64,000 nucleotides of DNA, from NCBI GenBank assembly GCA_041397765.1, contig JAWKWA010000002.1, forward strand, positions 236,875-300,874. Direction: 5' to 3'. The notes beneath the pieces are model-generated. The model searched no databases. It worked only from the letters and a program-made list of their open reading frames with translations, and was not told where the DNA came from. Each line of letters opens with the position of its first letter. Positions within the stretch are counted from its first letter, which is position 1. The stretch comes from JAWKWA01 sp041397765. GTDB taxonomy: Bacteria; Pseudomonadota; Alphaproteobacteria; Rhizobiales; Hyphomicrobiaceae. Positions 28,919 through 38,060 of the stretch are shown here, in pieces. The position numbers were made by a program, and so were the translations under genes.

Positions 28919-30520
28919 ATGCGATTCATCGGTCGCGCCACAACCGGGCTCGTGCTCGCGCTCGTCACTCTCGGCCTGCTGGCCGCAGCGGGATGGCGGA
29001 TCCAGGTGGCGACGCAGAGTGCCGACAAGGGCTCGCGTCATGGCGGACGGGAGCGCGCGCGCGTCGTCGAAGTGCTGGACCTCGCGCCGCAGAGCTTCGC
29101 GCCGGTGATCACCGCCTATGGTCAGATCCGCGCCTGGAAGAGCCTGGAGATCCGCGCGCCGGCTGGCGGTCCCGTCACCGAGATCTCGCGCAATTTCCGC
29201 GACGGTCTTGCCGTGGCGAAGGGCGAGCTCTTGCTCCGCATCGATCCCGACACCGCGAAGCGACGTGTCGTCGACGCCAAGGCAGCGCTCGCCCAGGCGG
29301 AGCTGGAGCTGTCGGAGGCGCGCCAGAGCCGGGGTCATGCCCAGTCCGAGATCAGCTCGGCCAAGGCGCAGCTCGCCCTTCGGCAGAAGGATCTGGAACG
29401 CAAGCGCTCGATGTTCGAAAAGAAGCTCGGCACCGCCTCGGCACTCGACGAGGCGCGTCTGGCCCTCACCGCGGCGGAGCAGGCGGTCAAGACCAGCGAG
29501 CTGCAGCTCGTGGCCCTGGAAAGCCGGATCGACAAGGCCGAGGCCGGTGTCGAGCGCGCGCGGCTCGCCGAGGCCGATGCCGAGCAGGCACTGACCGAGA
29601 CGAGCTATGCCGCGCCCTTCGCCGGGCGGCTGTCGAGCGTCTCGCTCACGCTCGGCCGGCGCGTCACGGCAAACGAGAAGCTCGCCGAGCTCATCGACAT
29701 GAGCGAGCTCGAGGTCGCTTTCCAGGTGCGCGAGAGCGATTTCGGCCGCCTCGTCGATCCGGCGACACCGAACGGCATCGCGGCGCTTCGCGTGACCGTG
29801 CGGCTCGATCTCGGCGGCGAGACGGTCGAGGCCCACGGTCTGCTCGACCGGCCGGCCGCGGTGGTGACGAGCCAAGCCGGCCGCACCGTCTATGCGCGGC
29901 TCGACAATGTCGCGGCCTCGGTGCTGAGGCCGGGCGACTTCGTCACCGTGACGATCGAGGAGAAGCCGCTCGATCATGTCGCGGTGGTGCCGAGCGAGGC
30001 GGCGACGGTCGATGGCCGCATCCTGACGGTCGGCGAGGACGGCCGGCTCGTCGAGCATCAGGCGCGGGTGCTGCGCCGGCAGGCGGACGTGCTGGTGCTG
30101 GCGGATGTGCCTTTCGGCGAGCCGGTGGTGAAAAGGCGGCTGCCCTATCTCGCCGCTGGCGTGAAGGTGACGGCGCGGGAGGCGGGATCGGCAGAGGCCG
30201 CGGGGGAAACGACCACCGCACCGGAGGTGGCTCATTCCGAGGGCGCACGGGCCGCCGGGCTCGCGCGCGGCGAGGGCCGAAGCGGCCGCGGCCGTGGCGG
30301 CGCGGACGGTGCGACCCCGGGCCGTGGCGATGGCGGCGGCGAGGACGTGGTGATCGACGAGACGCGCCGCGCCGCGCTCATCGCCTTCGTACAGAAGGAT
30401 GCCGGCATCCCCGACGACAAGCGCTTGCGCCTGCTCGAGGAGCTGGCCAAGCCCAGTCCCTCGCGGCGGATGCTCGAGCGACTGGAGCGGCGCATGGCGG
30501 AAGGGGCGGACAGGTCATGA
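28919..30520 (+). CDS. RND efflux periplasmic adaptor (membrane-fusion protein)
   Basis: The 533-residue protein has an N-terminal signal anchor (TTGLVLALVTLGLLAAAGW), a biotinyl-lipoyl-like segment, a long coiled-coil hairpin (AKAALAQAELELSEARQS to VERARLAEADAEQALTE), and a beta-barrel domain. It bridges the inner-membrane pump to an outer-membrane channel. Odd features: a Gly/Arg-rich linker of about 50 residues near 450-505, then an amphipathic C-terminal helix (LIAFVQKDAGIPDDKRLR), unusual for adaptors. GGTGAGGATC precedes ATG 28919. The stop overlaps the pump gene by 4 nt. No TolC-like gene is adjacent. Confidence 0.9.
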   Translation: MRFIGRATTGLVLALVTLGLLAAAGWRIQVATQSADKGSRHGGRERARVVEVLDLAPQSFAPVITAYGQIRAWKSLEIRAPAGGPVTEISRNFRDGLAVAKGELLLRIDPDTAKRRVVDAKAALAQAELELSEARQSRGHAQSEISSAKAQLALRQKDLERKRSMFEKKLGTASALDEARLALTAAEQAVKTSELQLVALESRIDKAEAGVERARLAEADAEQALTETSYAAPFAGRLSSVSLTLGRRVTANEKLAELIDMSELEVAFQVRESDFGRLVDPATPNGIAALRVTVRLDLGGETVEAHGLLDRPAAVVTSQAGRTVYARLDNVAASVLRPGDFVTVTIEEKPLDHVAVVPSEAATVDGRILTVGEDGRLVEHQARVLRRQADVLVLADVPFGEPVVKRRLPYLAAGVKVTAREAGSAEAAGETTTAPEVAHSEGARAAGLARGEGRSGRGRGGADGATPGRGDGGGEDVVIDETRRAALIAFVQKDAGIPDDKRLRLLEELAKPSPSRRMLERLERRMAEGADRS

Positions 30521-33500
30521 GGCGACCTCGGACTTCGGCCGACGAGAAGCGCGGCAGCGGCGGGGTGCTCGCCTATTTCGTGCGCCACCGCACCGCCGCC
30601 AACCTGCTGCTGCTCGTCATGTTGGTGGCGGGTATCGTTGCCGCGACGCGCATCCGCGCCCAGTTCTTCCCCGACGTGCCCGTCGAGACCGTGACCGTCA
30701 CGGTCGCCTGGCCGGGTGCCGGCCCGACGGAGATGGACGAGGCGGTGGTCTCGCGGCTCGAGCCGAAGCTGAGGCCCGTCGAAGGCGTCAAGACCGCGAC
30801 CTCGGTGGCGCGGCAGGGCTCGGCCACGGTGACGCTGGAGTTCCAGCCTGGCACCGACATCGCCACGGCGCTCGACGACGTGAAGGTCGCCGTCGACGAG
30901 GCACGCGACCTGCCGGAGGATGTCGAGAAGCCGGTCATCCGCGCCTCGCGCTGGCGCGACCGGGTGACCGACGTGCTGATCAGTGGCCCGGTCGGCGTCG
31001 ACATCCTCAACGATGCCGCCGAGCAACTGAAGGACCAACTGTTCCGGCGCGGCGTCACGCTGACCGATATCGACGGCGTGTCGGCTCCGGAGATCCGCAT
31101 CGACGTGACGCCCGAGGCGATGGAGCGCTACGGCATCGCGCTTTCCGACATCTCGGCGGCGATCAAGGCGGAGACGGGAACGCAGCCGATCGGCCGGATC
31201 GAGAGCTCGGGGACGCGCGTGCGTGCCGATTCGGTCGATCTGACACCGGAGACGCTCGGCGCGATCGCGGTGCGCTCATCGACCGACGGAAGCAAGATCT
31301 ACCTGCGCGACGTAGCGAGGATCACGGCGGAAGGTGCCGACCGCGAGGTCGCGCTCTATCACGAGGGCCTGCCCGCGGTACTGCTGCAGGTCAACAGGGA
31401 CTCGCGCGGCGACGCCATCGGCCTGCAGAGGATCGTCGAGGAGACCGTTGCCGAAGTCGCCCCGACGCTGACGAGCGGCATCACCATGCATCTCGTCCAT
31501 CCGCGCGCCAAGGAGATCTCGGACCGTCTCGACATCCTCGTCCGCAACGGGGCGAGCGGTCTTCTCGTCGTCGTCGTGCTGCTTTTCCTGTTCCTGTCCT
31601 CCCGGACCGCCTTCTGGGTGACGGCGGGCATTCCGGTGGCGATGGCGGCGACCATCGCGCTGATGCTCGCCTTCGGCTTCACCTTCAACATGATCTCGCT
31701 GTTCGCGCTGATCATCTGCCTTGGCATCGTCGTCGACGACGCGATCGTGGTCGGCGAGCATGCCGACGATCTGGCGCGGCGGGGCGTGCCGGCCGACGAG
31801 GCCTCGGCACTCGCCGCCGAGCGCATGGCGGCGCCGGTGTTCAGTGCCTCGGTCACCACGGTGATCGCCTTCTCGGCTCTCGCACTGATCGGCGGCCGCT
31901 TCGGCAGCATGATCTCCGACATTCCCTTCACGGTCGGTGTCGTCATCCTGGCGAGCCTGATCGAATCCTTCCTCATCCTGCCCGCCCATATGCGCCACGC
32001 TCTCGAGCATTCGGGGGATCGTACCTGGCTCGATGCGCCGAGCAATGCGGTGAACCGCGGCTTCGACTGGTTCAAGCGGCGCGCCTTCAAGCCGTTCATC
32101 CGGACCGTCGTCGCCTTGCGCTATCCGGTGGTCGCGGCCGGGCTCTTGGCGCTGTCCTTCGCCGTCGGTGCAGTTCTCGACAAGACGGTGCGCTGGCAGT
32201 TCTTCAACTCGCCGGAGCGTCCGACCATCCGCGCCAATCTCGCCATGCTCGACAATGCGAGCCGCGCCGACACGCGCGCCATGGTGGACGAGCTCGATCG
32301 CGCCATCCGCGTGGTGGCCGCAGAGTTCGCCGAGCGTTACGGGCGCGATCCGGTGCAGGTGGCGATCGCCAAGATCGGCGGGGTCAGCGGGCGGGGATTG
32401 CAGGGCGCCGACACCAAGGAGCCGGACCAACTCGCCAGCTACGAGATCGAGCTGATCGATCCCGACGAGCGGCCCTATTCGGCCTTCGATTTCACCGAGG
32501 CGTGGCAGAAGGAGATCCGGCGGCAGCCGCTCCTTGAGACGCTGGCGCTGCGCGGCGACCGCTCGGGTCCGGGCGGGGATGCGATCGACATCCGCCTGTC
32601 GGGCCACGACGAGGCGACGCTGAAGGCCGCGGCGGAGGCCGTGAAGGCCGCGCTCGCCCGCTATCCGGCGGCGATCGGCGTCGAGGACGACATGTCCTAC
32701 GACCGGCCCGAGATCGTGATCGATCTGACGCCGAAGGGCGAGGCGCTGGGCTTCACCACCGAGAGCATCGCCCAGCATTTGAGGCAACGCCTCGTCGGCA
32801 TCGAGGCGATTCGCCTGCCGTCCGGCTCGGACGAGATCGTGGCGCGGGTGGCGCTGCCGAAGGAGACCGTCGGCCCGTCCTATCTCCATCAGGCAACCGT
32901 GCCGCTCGCGGGTGGCGGCTTCGTCGCGCTCGGCGAGATTGCCCGTTTCCGCGAGGTGCAGGGCTTCTCCTCGATCCGGCGCGAGAACGGCGACCGCCGC
33001 GTGGCGGTGACCGGCGATCTGTCCGGCGAAGCGGCGAGCGGTGCGGAGGTGATGGCGGCGCTGAAGGCCGAGATCCTGCCCGATGTCGCGGACCGGTTCG
33101 GCGTCGACTGGCATCTCGGCGGCCTCGCCGAGCAGGAGAACGAGTTCATCGGCGAATCGATGATCGGCCTCGGGTTGGCACTCGTCGGCATCTATCTGGT
33201 GCTCGCCTGGGTGTTCGCGTCGTGGTCGCGGCCGGCGATCGTCATGCTCGTCATTCCCTTCGGCCTCGTCGGCGTCGTGCTCGGCCACTGGCTGCACGGC
33301 GTGCCGCTCAGCATGTTCTCGGTGGTCGGGCTGATCGGCATGGCCGGCATCATCATCAACGATTCGATCGTGCTGGTGACGACCATCGACGAACGGGCGC
33401 CCAAGACGGATTTCCGCACCGCCATCGTCGAGGGAACGGCGGACCGGCTGCGCGCCGTCATGCTGACGACGCTCACCACGGTCGGCGGCCTTGCGCCGCT

Positions 33501-33723
33501 ACTGATGGAGTCGAGCCGGCAGGCGCAGTTCCTGCAGCCGACGGTGATCACGCTCGCCTATGGGCTCGGGCTCGGCGTGTTCCTCGTGCTGATGCTGACG
33601 CCGTCGATGCTGGCGATCAGTCACGACATCGCGATCAGGCTCGCGGCCGCGCGCCGGCTGCCACGCGTGCTGCGGCGGCTGCGTGCGCGCCAGGCGAACG
33701 CCCGCGCGGGACATGCGTCGTGA
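30517..33723 (+). CDS. RND-family efflux transporter permease (AcrB-like)
   Basis: The 1068-residue protein has the two-repeat RND plan with twelve transmembrane helices and two large periplasmic loops. TM4 contains LGIVVDDAIVV with the adjacent aspartates of the proton relay; GSATVTLEFQPGTDIATAL and PEIRIDVTPEAMERYGI are typical porter-domain motifs. It exports hydrophobic or cationic compounds by proton antiport together with the upstream adaptor, with which it overlaps (ATGA). Substrates are not predictable; the sequence looks like the less studied MMPL-like alphaproteobacterial branch rather than classical AcrB. Confidence 0.94.
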   Translation: MRRPRTSADEKRGSGGVLAYFVRHRTAANLLLLVMLVAGIVAATRIRAQFFPDVPVETVTVTVAWPGAGPTEMDEAVVSRLEPKLRPVEGVKTATSVARQGSATVTLEFQPGTDIATALDDVKVAVDEARDLPEDVEKPVIRASRWRDRVTDVLISGPVGVDILNDAAEQLKDQLFRRGVTLTDIDGVSAPEIRIDVTPEAMERYGIALSDISAAIKAETGTQPIGRIESSGTRVRADSVDLTPETLGAIAVRSSTDGSKIYLRDVARITAEGADREVALYHEGLPAVLLQVNRDSRGDAIGLQRIVEETVAEVAPTLTSGITMHLVHPRAKEISDRLDILVRNGASGLLVVVVLLFLFLSSRTAFWVTAGIPVAMAATIALMLAFGFTFNMISLFALIICLGIVVDDAIVVGEHADDLARRGVPADEASALAAERMAAPVFSASVTTVIAFSALALIGGRFGSMISDIPFTVGVVILASLIESFLILPAHMRHALEHSGDRTWLDAPSNAVNRGFDWFKRRAFKPFIRTVVALRYPVVAAGLLALSFAVGAVLDKTVRWQFFNSPERPTIRANLAMLDNASRADTRAMVDELDRAIRVVAAEFAERYGRDPVQVAIAKIGGVSGRGLQGADTKEPDQLASYEIELIDPDERPYSAFDFTEAWQKEIRRQPLLETLALRGDRSGPGGDAIDIRLSGHDEATLKAAAEAVKAALARYPAAIGVEDDMSYDRPEIVIDLTPKGEALGFTTESIAQHLRQRLVGIEAIRLPSGSDEIVARVALPKETVGPSYLHQATVPLAGGGFVALGEIARFREVQGFSSIRRENGDRRVAVTGDLSGEAASGAEVMAALKAEILPDVADRFGVDWHLGGLAEQENEFIGESMIGLGLALVGIYLVLAWVFASWSRPAIVMLVIPFGLVGVVLGHWLHGVPLSMFSVVGLIGMAGIIINDSIVLVTTIDERAPKTDFRTAIVEGTADRLRAVMLTTLTTVGGLAPLLMESSRQAQFLQPTVITLAYGLGLGVFLVLMLTPSMLAISHDIAIRLAAARRLPRVLRRLRARQANARAGHAS

Positions 33724-33766
33724 CGAGATCCATCGAACGAGGTCAGGCGGTGAGAATGCGATGGCG

Positions 33767-35047
33767 TCAGCTCGCCGGCCGCTCGAGGCGGAACAGTCCG
33801 ACGTCGAGCTCGCCAGTCGCAAAGCCCGCCTCGCAATAGGCGAGGTAATAGGTCCACATGCGTCGGAAGCGCTCGTCGAAGCCCATCAGGGCCAGATCCG
33901 GCCAGCGGGCGAGAAAGCGGTGACGCCACGCGGCGAGCGTCAACGCATAGCTCGGTCCGAAAGCGAAGGATGACGAGAGCACCAGTCCGGCCCGCGCCGC
34001 CTCGGTGGCGATGGCGGTGGTGGTCGGCAGCATGCCACCGGGGAAGATATAGCGCTGGATGAAGTCGGGTTCGCGCCGGTAATCCTCGAAGCGATCCTGC
34101 CTGATGGTGATCGCCTGCACGACAGCATGGCCTCCGGGCGCAAGGCGGCTCCGCAGCGTTTCGAAGTAGACGGGCCAGTAGCGCTCGCCCACCGCCTCGA
34201 TCATCTCGATCGAGACGATGCGGTCGTAGCTGCCGCCGATCTCACGGTAGTCGGTCAGCCGAATGTCGGCACGATCCGAAAGGCCGGCCGTGCGCAGCCT
34301 TGCGAGCGTGTAGTCGCGCTGTCGTTCCGACAAGGTGAGGGCGGTGACGCCGGCGGCGCCGCTCGCGATCAGCCGCTCGACGAGGCCGCCCCAGCCGCAA
34401 CCGATCTCGAGCACGCGCTCGCCACCCTTCAGATCGAGCATGGCTAGGATCCGGTCGAGCTTTGCCTCCTGGGCGTCCTCGAGCGATTGCGCGCGGCCAT
34501 TCTCGTAGAGCGCCGAGGAGTAGCTCATGCCGCGGTCGAGCCAGGCTGCATAGAAGTCGTTGCCGAGGTCGTAGTGGGCGGCGATGTTGCGGCGGCTGCC
34601 ACTCAGCGTGTTGGCGTTGGCGCGATGGCGGATGCGGGCCGCGAGGCGGACAAGGAGCGAGCCGCCGCCGATCCTGGCGAGAGCGGCCTCGTTGGCGAGG
34701 GCCCAGTGGAACAGCCGGTCGAGGTCGGGGCAGTCGATGTCGCCGTCGATGAAGGCCTCGGCGAAGCCCAGCTTGCCGCCGAGGAGGATGCGTCCGAGGC
34801 CACGCCAGCGATGGACGACGAGTCGCGCATGTGGGCCCGGCCTGCCGGAACAGCAGGTCACCGTCGCTTTGGTGGGAAGCGCTATTGCGAGCTCGCCGTG
34901 CTCGCAGCGTGCCGGAAGCAAGGATGCAACGAGCGCTCTTTGCAAGCGTTCGGCGATGCCGCGTCCGATGGCGGTCTCGCGTTCAGCCGGGCTGTCGCAG
35001 GCGTCCGGGCTTTCGCAGGTGCGGGGTCCCTGATAGTCGATGGTCAT
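33767..35047 (-). CDS. cfa: Cyclopropane-fatty-acyl-phospholipid synthase family methylase
   Basis: The 426-residue protein has the CFA synthase domains: an N-terminal lipid-binding half (FAEAFIDGDIDCPDLDRLF), then NIAAHYDLGNDFYAAWLD and the SAM motif VLEIGCGWGGL. It transfers a methylene or methyl group to unsaturated acyl chains of membrane lipids. Members controlled by sigma-E/ChrR include methylases of furan fatty acid synthesis, so the product need not be a cyclopropane. It overlaps DUF1365 by 4 nt and is the third gene of the amine oxidase-DUF1365-cfa operon. Confidence 0.93.
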   Translation of the reverse strand: MTIDYQGPRTCESPDACDSPAERETAIGRGIAERLQRALVASLLPARCEHGELAIALPTKATVTCCSGRPGPHARLVVHRWRGLGRILLGGKLGFAEAFIDGDIDCPDLDRLFHWALANEAALARIGGGSLLVRLAARIRHRANANTLSGSRRNIAAHYDLGNDFYAAWLDRGMSYSSALYENGRAQSLEDAQEAKLDRILAMLDLKGGERVLEIGCGWGGLVERLIASGAAGVTALTLSERQRDYTLARLRTAGLSDRADIRLTDYREIGGSYDRIVSIEMIEAVGERYWPVYFETLRSRLAPGGHAVVQAITIRQDRFEDYRREPDFIQRYIFPGGMLPTTTAIATEAARAGLVLSSSFAFGPSYALTLAAWRHRFLARWPDLALMGFDERFRRMWTYYLAYCEAGFATGELDVGLFRLERPAS

Positions 35048-35892
35048 GTCGGCTGCCCAGTCTCCCGCATCGGCCGGCCGCGCCCCAAGACAGGCCCGGA
35101 TTCGGCCGCATCGGCCGGCTGGTTTCTGACGATCGTCAGCGAATGCGCCGGCGGAGCGGGCTTCGCGCGCACCTTGATGCCTTTCAGCCAGAGCATCATC
35201 GCTTCCCAATGGATTGCGGCGATCACCTTCATCGTCAGGAATGGCTGGCGCAGCATCAGGCCCATGAGACGTGCGTCGGTGATGGCGGCGGCCTTGCCCC
35301 ACATCGAGGCGAGCAGCAGCGGACCTTCGCGATCACTGGTGCGGATGACCAATGTGAGATCCTCGCCTGGCGCCTCGACACGGAAGTCGTAGGCAAGCTC
35401 GGCGTCCATGAAGGGCGAGACGTAGAATCCCTTGGCGCAGCGCTGCGAGATCACACGTGCGTCGGGATCGGCGACCTCGATCAGATAGCTGTGGCGCTCG
35501 CGATAGGTGTTGGTGACCTCGTAGATGACGGCACCGAGACGGCCGTCCGGCCGGTGGCAGAAATAGACGCTCAGCGGATTGAAAACGTAGCCGGCGACGC
35601 GCGGCATCGAGAGCAGCCGGACGGCGCCACCCGCAAGGTCGATGCCGGCTTCGGCGAGCCTCTGATCGACATAGCGGCGCAGATCCGTGGATTTGCCATC
35701 GCCGTGATCGCGGCTCCAGAGGCTGAAGAGTGCTGCTCTGTTGTAGCCGAAGAGCCGCCAGCGGCGCGCAAGACCGGGCAGCTCGTCCAGATCCAGCAGC
35801 ATCCAGAAGCAGCCGTAGCGCAGGCGATGCACGCGTGGCCGGCGCCGCAGATGCAGCACCTGGCCGACATAGAGACGTGAGGCGAGTATCAT
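35044..35892 (-). CDS. DUF1365 family protein
   Basis: The 282-residue protein has the DUF1365 hallmarks: HLRRRPRVHRLRYGCFWMLLDLDEL at the start (split here for reading: HLRRRPRVHRL and YGCFWMLLDLDEL), then MPRVAGYVFNPLSVYFC and AKGFYVSPFMD. The family has no proven biochemical activity but is almost always found with an FAD amine oxidase and a CFA-type methylase, implying lipid modification. It is coupled by 4-nt overlaps to both neighbours. Confidence 0.92.
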   Translation of the reverse strand: MILASRLYVGQVLHLRRRPRVHRLRYGCFWMLLDLDELPGLARRWRLFGYNRAALFSLWSRDHGDGKSTDLRRYVDQRLAEAGIDLAGGAVRLLSMPRVAGYVFNPLSVYFCHRPDGRLGAVIYEVTNTYRERHSYLIEVADPDARVISQRCAKGFYVSPFMDAELAYDFRVEAPGEDLTLVIRTSDREGPLLLASMWGKAAAITDARLMGLMLRQPFLTMKVIAAIHWEAMMLWLKGIKVRAKPAPPAHSLTIVRNQPADAAESGPVLGRGRPMRETGQPT

Positions 35893-37259
35893 GCCGCGTG
35901 CTCCGAAAGGGCAGGCACGACAGCGGCTGGCGGTGGGCCGACATGGATGCGGCCGGACGGGTCGGCCACACGCCAGGGGCGGCGGACGCCGCCGAGTGCC
36001 TCGGCGACCGCGAGCCCCGCCTGCAGGCCATCCTCGTGGAAGCCGGCACCGAAATGGGCGCCGCAGAACCAGGTATTGCGCCGGCCCTGCAGCGACCAGA
36101 GGGCCTTCTGCGCACGGCTCGCCGCGAGGTCGAGCAGGGGATGGGTGTAGATCTCCTCGCGATGGACGAGATCGGCGCGCGGCTCTCTTGCGGGGTTCAG
36201 CGAGACGAAGAGGGGAAGATCGGTGTCGAGGCGCTGCAGGCTGTTCATCCAGTAGGTCGCGGAGAGCCGACCGTCGTCGCCGCGGCGATCGCCGCTGGCG
36301 ATGTAGTTCCAGCTCGCCCAGGCGAGCCGCCGCCGCGGCATCAGCGCCGGATCGGAATGCAGGACCGTTCGGTTCTGCGAATAGCGGAAGGCGCCTAGAA
36401 TGCTCCGCTCCGACCTGTCGGCATCGGCGATGAGGGCGAGTGCGTCGTCGGCATGGGTCGCAAGGACCACGTGATCGAAGCGCATCGGCTCGCTGCCTTC
36501 GAGCGACAGGCCGACGCCGTCGGGCAGGCGGCTGATGGCGCGCACAGGTGCTCCGATCCGCACGGTGCCGGGGAAGTCGGCCATCAGGCGGGCAACATAG
36601 CTGCGGCTGCCGCCGACGACCGTGCGCCAGAGCGGCCTGCCGGAGAGCCGCAGCAGCCCGTGATTCTCGAAGAAGCGGACGAAGGCGGCGGCGGGATAGT
36701 CGAGCATGGCCTTGGCCGGTGCCGACCAGATGGCGCCGGCCATCGGCAGGATGTGATCGTCGCGGAAAGCGCGGCAGAAGCCTCCCTTGTCGATGAGGTC
36801 ACCGAGCGTCAGCCCCTCGGCGCCGGCCGCCACCATGCCGGGTCCCTCGCGGTAGAAGCGCACGATGTCGCGCAGCATGGCGAGATAGGAGGGCTTCAGA
36901 AGGTTTGCCGGCTGCGCGACAAGACCGGCCCAGGTGCCGCCGGCATATTCGAGCCGGCCGCCGTCGAGCGATACCGAGAAGCTCATATTGGTCGTGGTGG
37001 TGGGGACCTCCAGGTGGGCAAGGAGCGCGGTGAGGTTGGGATAGGCGGGCTCGTTGTAGACGATGAATCCGGTGTCGACGGCGACCTCGCGCGTGCCGTC
37101 ATCGACGATCGCGGTGTTGCTGTGACCGCCGATCCGGTGATCGCGCTCAAGGAGAGTGACCTCGTGGCGGGTGGCGAGCAGCCAGGCGGCGGCGAGCCCG
37201 GAAATGCCGGAGCCGACGACGGCGATCCTCAGCCGCCTGCTGCTATCGCTCATCGACAT
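35889..37259 (-). CDS. FAD-dependent amine-oxidase-family oxidoreductase
   Basis: The 456-residue flavoprotein opens with RIAVVGSGISGLAAAWLLA and LLERDHRIGGHSNT, the dinucleotide-binding pair of the amine oxidase/desaturase group, and ends with WFCGAHFGAGFHEDGLQAG, the FAD-contact motif. It probably desaturates or oxidises a lipid intermediate for the CFA-type methylase. CGGAGGA stands just before ATG 37259, and a sigma-E type promoter (37293-37322) lies about 35 bp upstream. It heads the three-gene operon and is divergent from the sigma gene. Confidence 0.92.
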   Translation of the reverse strand: MSMSDSSRRLRIAVVGSGISGLAAAWLLATRHEVTLLERDHRIGGHSNTAIVDDGTREVAVDTGFIVYNEPAYPNLTALLAHLEVPTTTTNMSFSVSLDGGRLEYAGGTWAGLVAQPANLLKPSYLAMLRDIVRFYREGPGMVAAGAEGLTLGDLIDKGGFCRAFRDDHILPMAGAIWSAPAKAMLDYPAAAFVRFFENHGLLRLSGRPLWRTVVGGSRSYVARLMADFPGTVRIGAPVRAISRLPDGVGLSLEGSEPMRFDHVVLATHADDALALIADADRSERSILGAFRYSQNRTVLHSDPALMPRRRLAWASWNYIASGDRRGDDGRLSATYWMNSLQRLDTDLPLFVSLNPAREPRADLVHREEIYTHPLLDLAASRAQKALWSLQGRRNTWFCGAHFGAGFHEDGLQAGLAVAEALGGVRRPWRVADPSGRIHVGPPPAAVVPALSEHAA

Positions 37260-37292
37260 TCCTCCGACGCGGGGCGCAGTTTTTCCATCCGT

Positions 37293-37322
37293 TCGGTACG
37301 CGGGGCAAGCGGGGCTGGATCA
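37293..37322 (-). promoter_or_regulatory. Candidate sigma-E (ChrR-type) promoter of the amine oxidase-DUF1365-cfa operon
   Basis: On the minus strand TGATCC (37322-37317) is followed, after 18 bases, by TACCGA (37298-37293). TGATCC with an 18/19-nt spacer is the -35 element described for Rhodobacter sphaeroides RpoE; the -10 is only a partial match to TAAGA. The position, about 35 bp before the start codon with a strong ribosome site, is right. Confidence 0.55.
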
Positions 37323-37341
37323 CCAGCCGGTCCGGTGATCC
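37317..37341. repeat. Inverted repeat GGATCACC-N9-GGTGATCC with divergent TGATCC elements
   Basis: Eight-base arms match perfectly. Each arm carries one TGATCC reading outwards: minus strand toward the amine oxidase operon, plus strand (37336-37341) toward the sigma gene. The plus-strand element lacks a good -10 (TTCCCG after 18 nt), so control of the sigma gene itself by this element is uncertain. Confidence 0.6.
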
Positions 37342-37490
37342 AAGCGCCTGCCGGTGCCGTTCCCGAGCACGGTGGCAGATGCCGGATGGAAACCGCTATG
37401 ATCGCGATCGAGCAGTGGGCCGGGAGCGCCGAATGGTCGGCGAGGCCGCGCCCCAGGTCTGGAGTCGGAAGCTTTGTCCGGGCGAGCGCC

Positions 37491-38060
37491 ATGCCAGATC
37501 CCCAACCCGATGTGACGGCCGCGGATCTCGCCGGTCTCCTCGATGCGGTCGGGCGGCAGGACCGGGCGGCCTTCATCCGCCTGTTCGAGCATTTCGCGCC
37601 GCGCATCAAGGCCATGCTGATGCGCTCGGGGGCGGCCGCCGCGCAGGCCGAGGATGTCGCGCAGGACACGATGCTGACGATATGGCGGAAGGCACATCTC
37701 TACGACCCCTCGGCCGGATCGGCCGCCGCCTGGGTGTTCACCATCGCCCGCAACCGGCGGATCGACGTCGCGCGTGCCATGCAGCGCACGCTGGCGGAGG
37801 GGGATGACCAGCAGCGCGACCAGGCCGACGACCAGCCGCTGCCCGATGCGGTGCTCGCCTCGGTCGAGCTGCAATCGCGGGTCCGCGAGGCGCTGAAGGG
37901 CCTCAACCCCGACCAGCAGCGCGTGATCGTCATGTCGTTTTTCGAGGACCGGCCGCATGCGGAGATCGCCGAGGCGCTCGGCATCCCGCTCGGCACAGTG
38001 AAATCCCGCATCCGCCTCGCGGTGCAGCGTCTGCGGGACCTGCTCGGTGAGCTGCAATGA
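37491..38060 (+). CDS. rpoE: ECF RNA polymerase sigma factor of the RpoE/ChrR group
   Basis: The 189-residue sigma factor has region 2 (DRAAFIRLFEHFAPRIKAML, then AEDVAQDTMLTIWRKAH) and region 4 (RVIVMSFFEDRPHAEIAEAL, GTVKSRIRLAVQRLRDLL). It belongs to the ChrR-regulated ECF group, which answers singlet oxygen or organic peroxides. I chose ATG 37491 since conserved sequence begins right after it; in-frame ATGs at 37386 and 37398 would add unconserved residues. Its stop overlaps the anti-sigma start (ATGA), the normal arrangement. Confidence 0.93.
   Translation: MPDPQPDVTAADLAGLLDAVGRQDRAAFIRLFEHFAPRIKAMLMRSGAAAAQAEDVAQDTMLTIWRKAHLYDPSAGSAAAWVFTIARNRRIDVARAMQRTLAEGDDQQRDQADDQPLPDAVLASVELQSRVREALKGLNPDQQRVIVMSFFEDRPHAEIAEALGIPLGTVKSRIRLAVQRLRDLLGELQ

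Noticed and set aside
37336..37365. Sigma-E promoter for rpoE on the plus strand
   Set aside because: The -35 TGATCC is exact, but the -10 position reads TTCCCG, so a promoter was not annotated here; only the dyad was noted.
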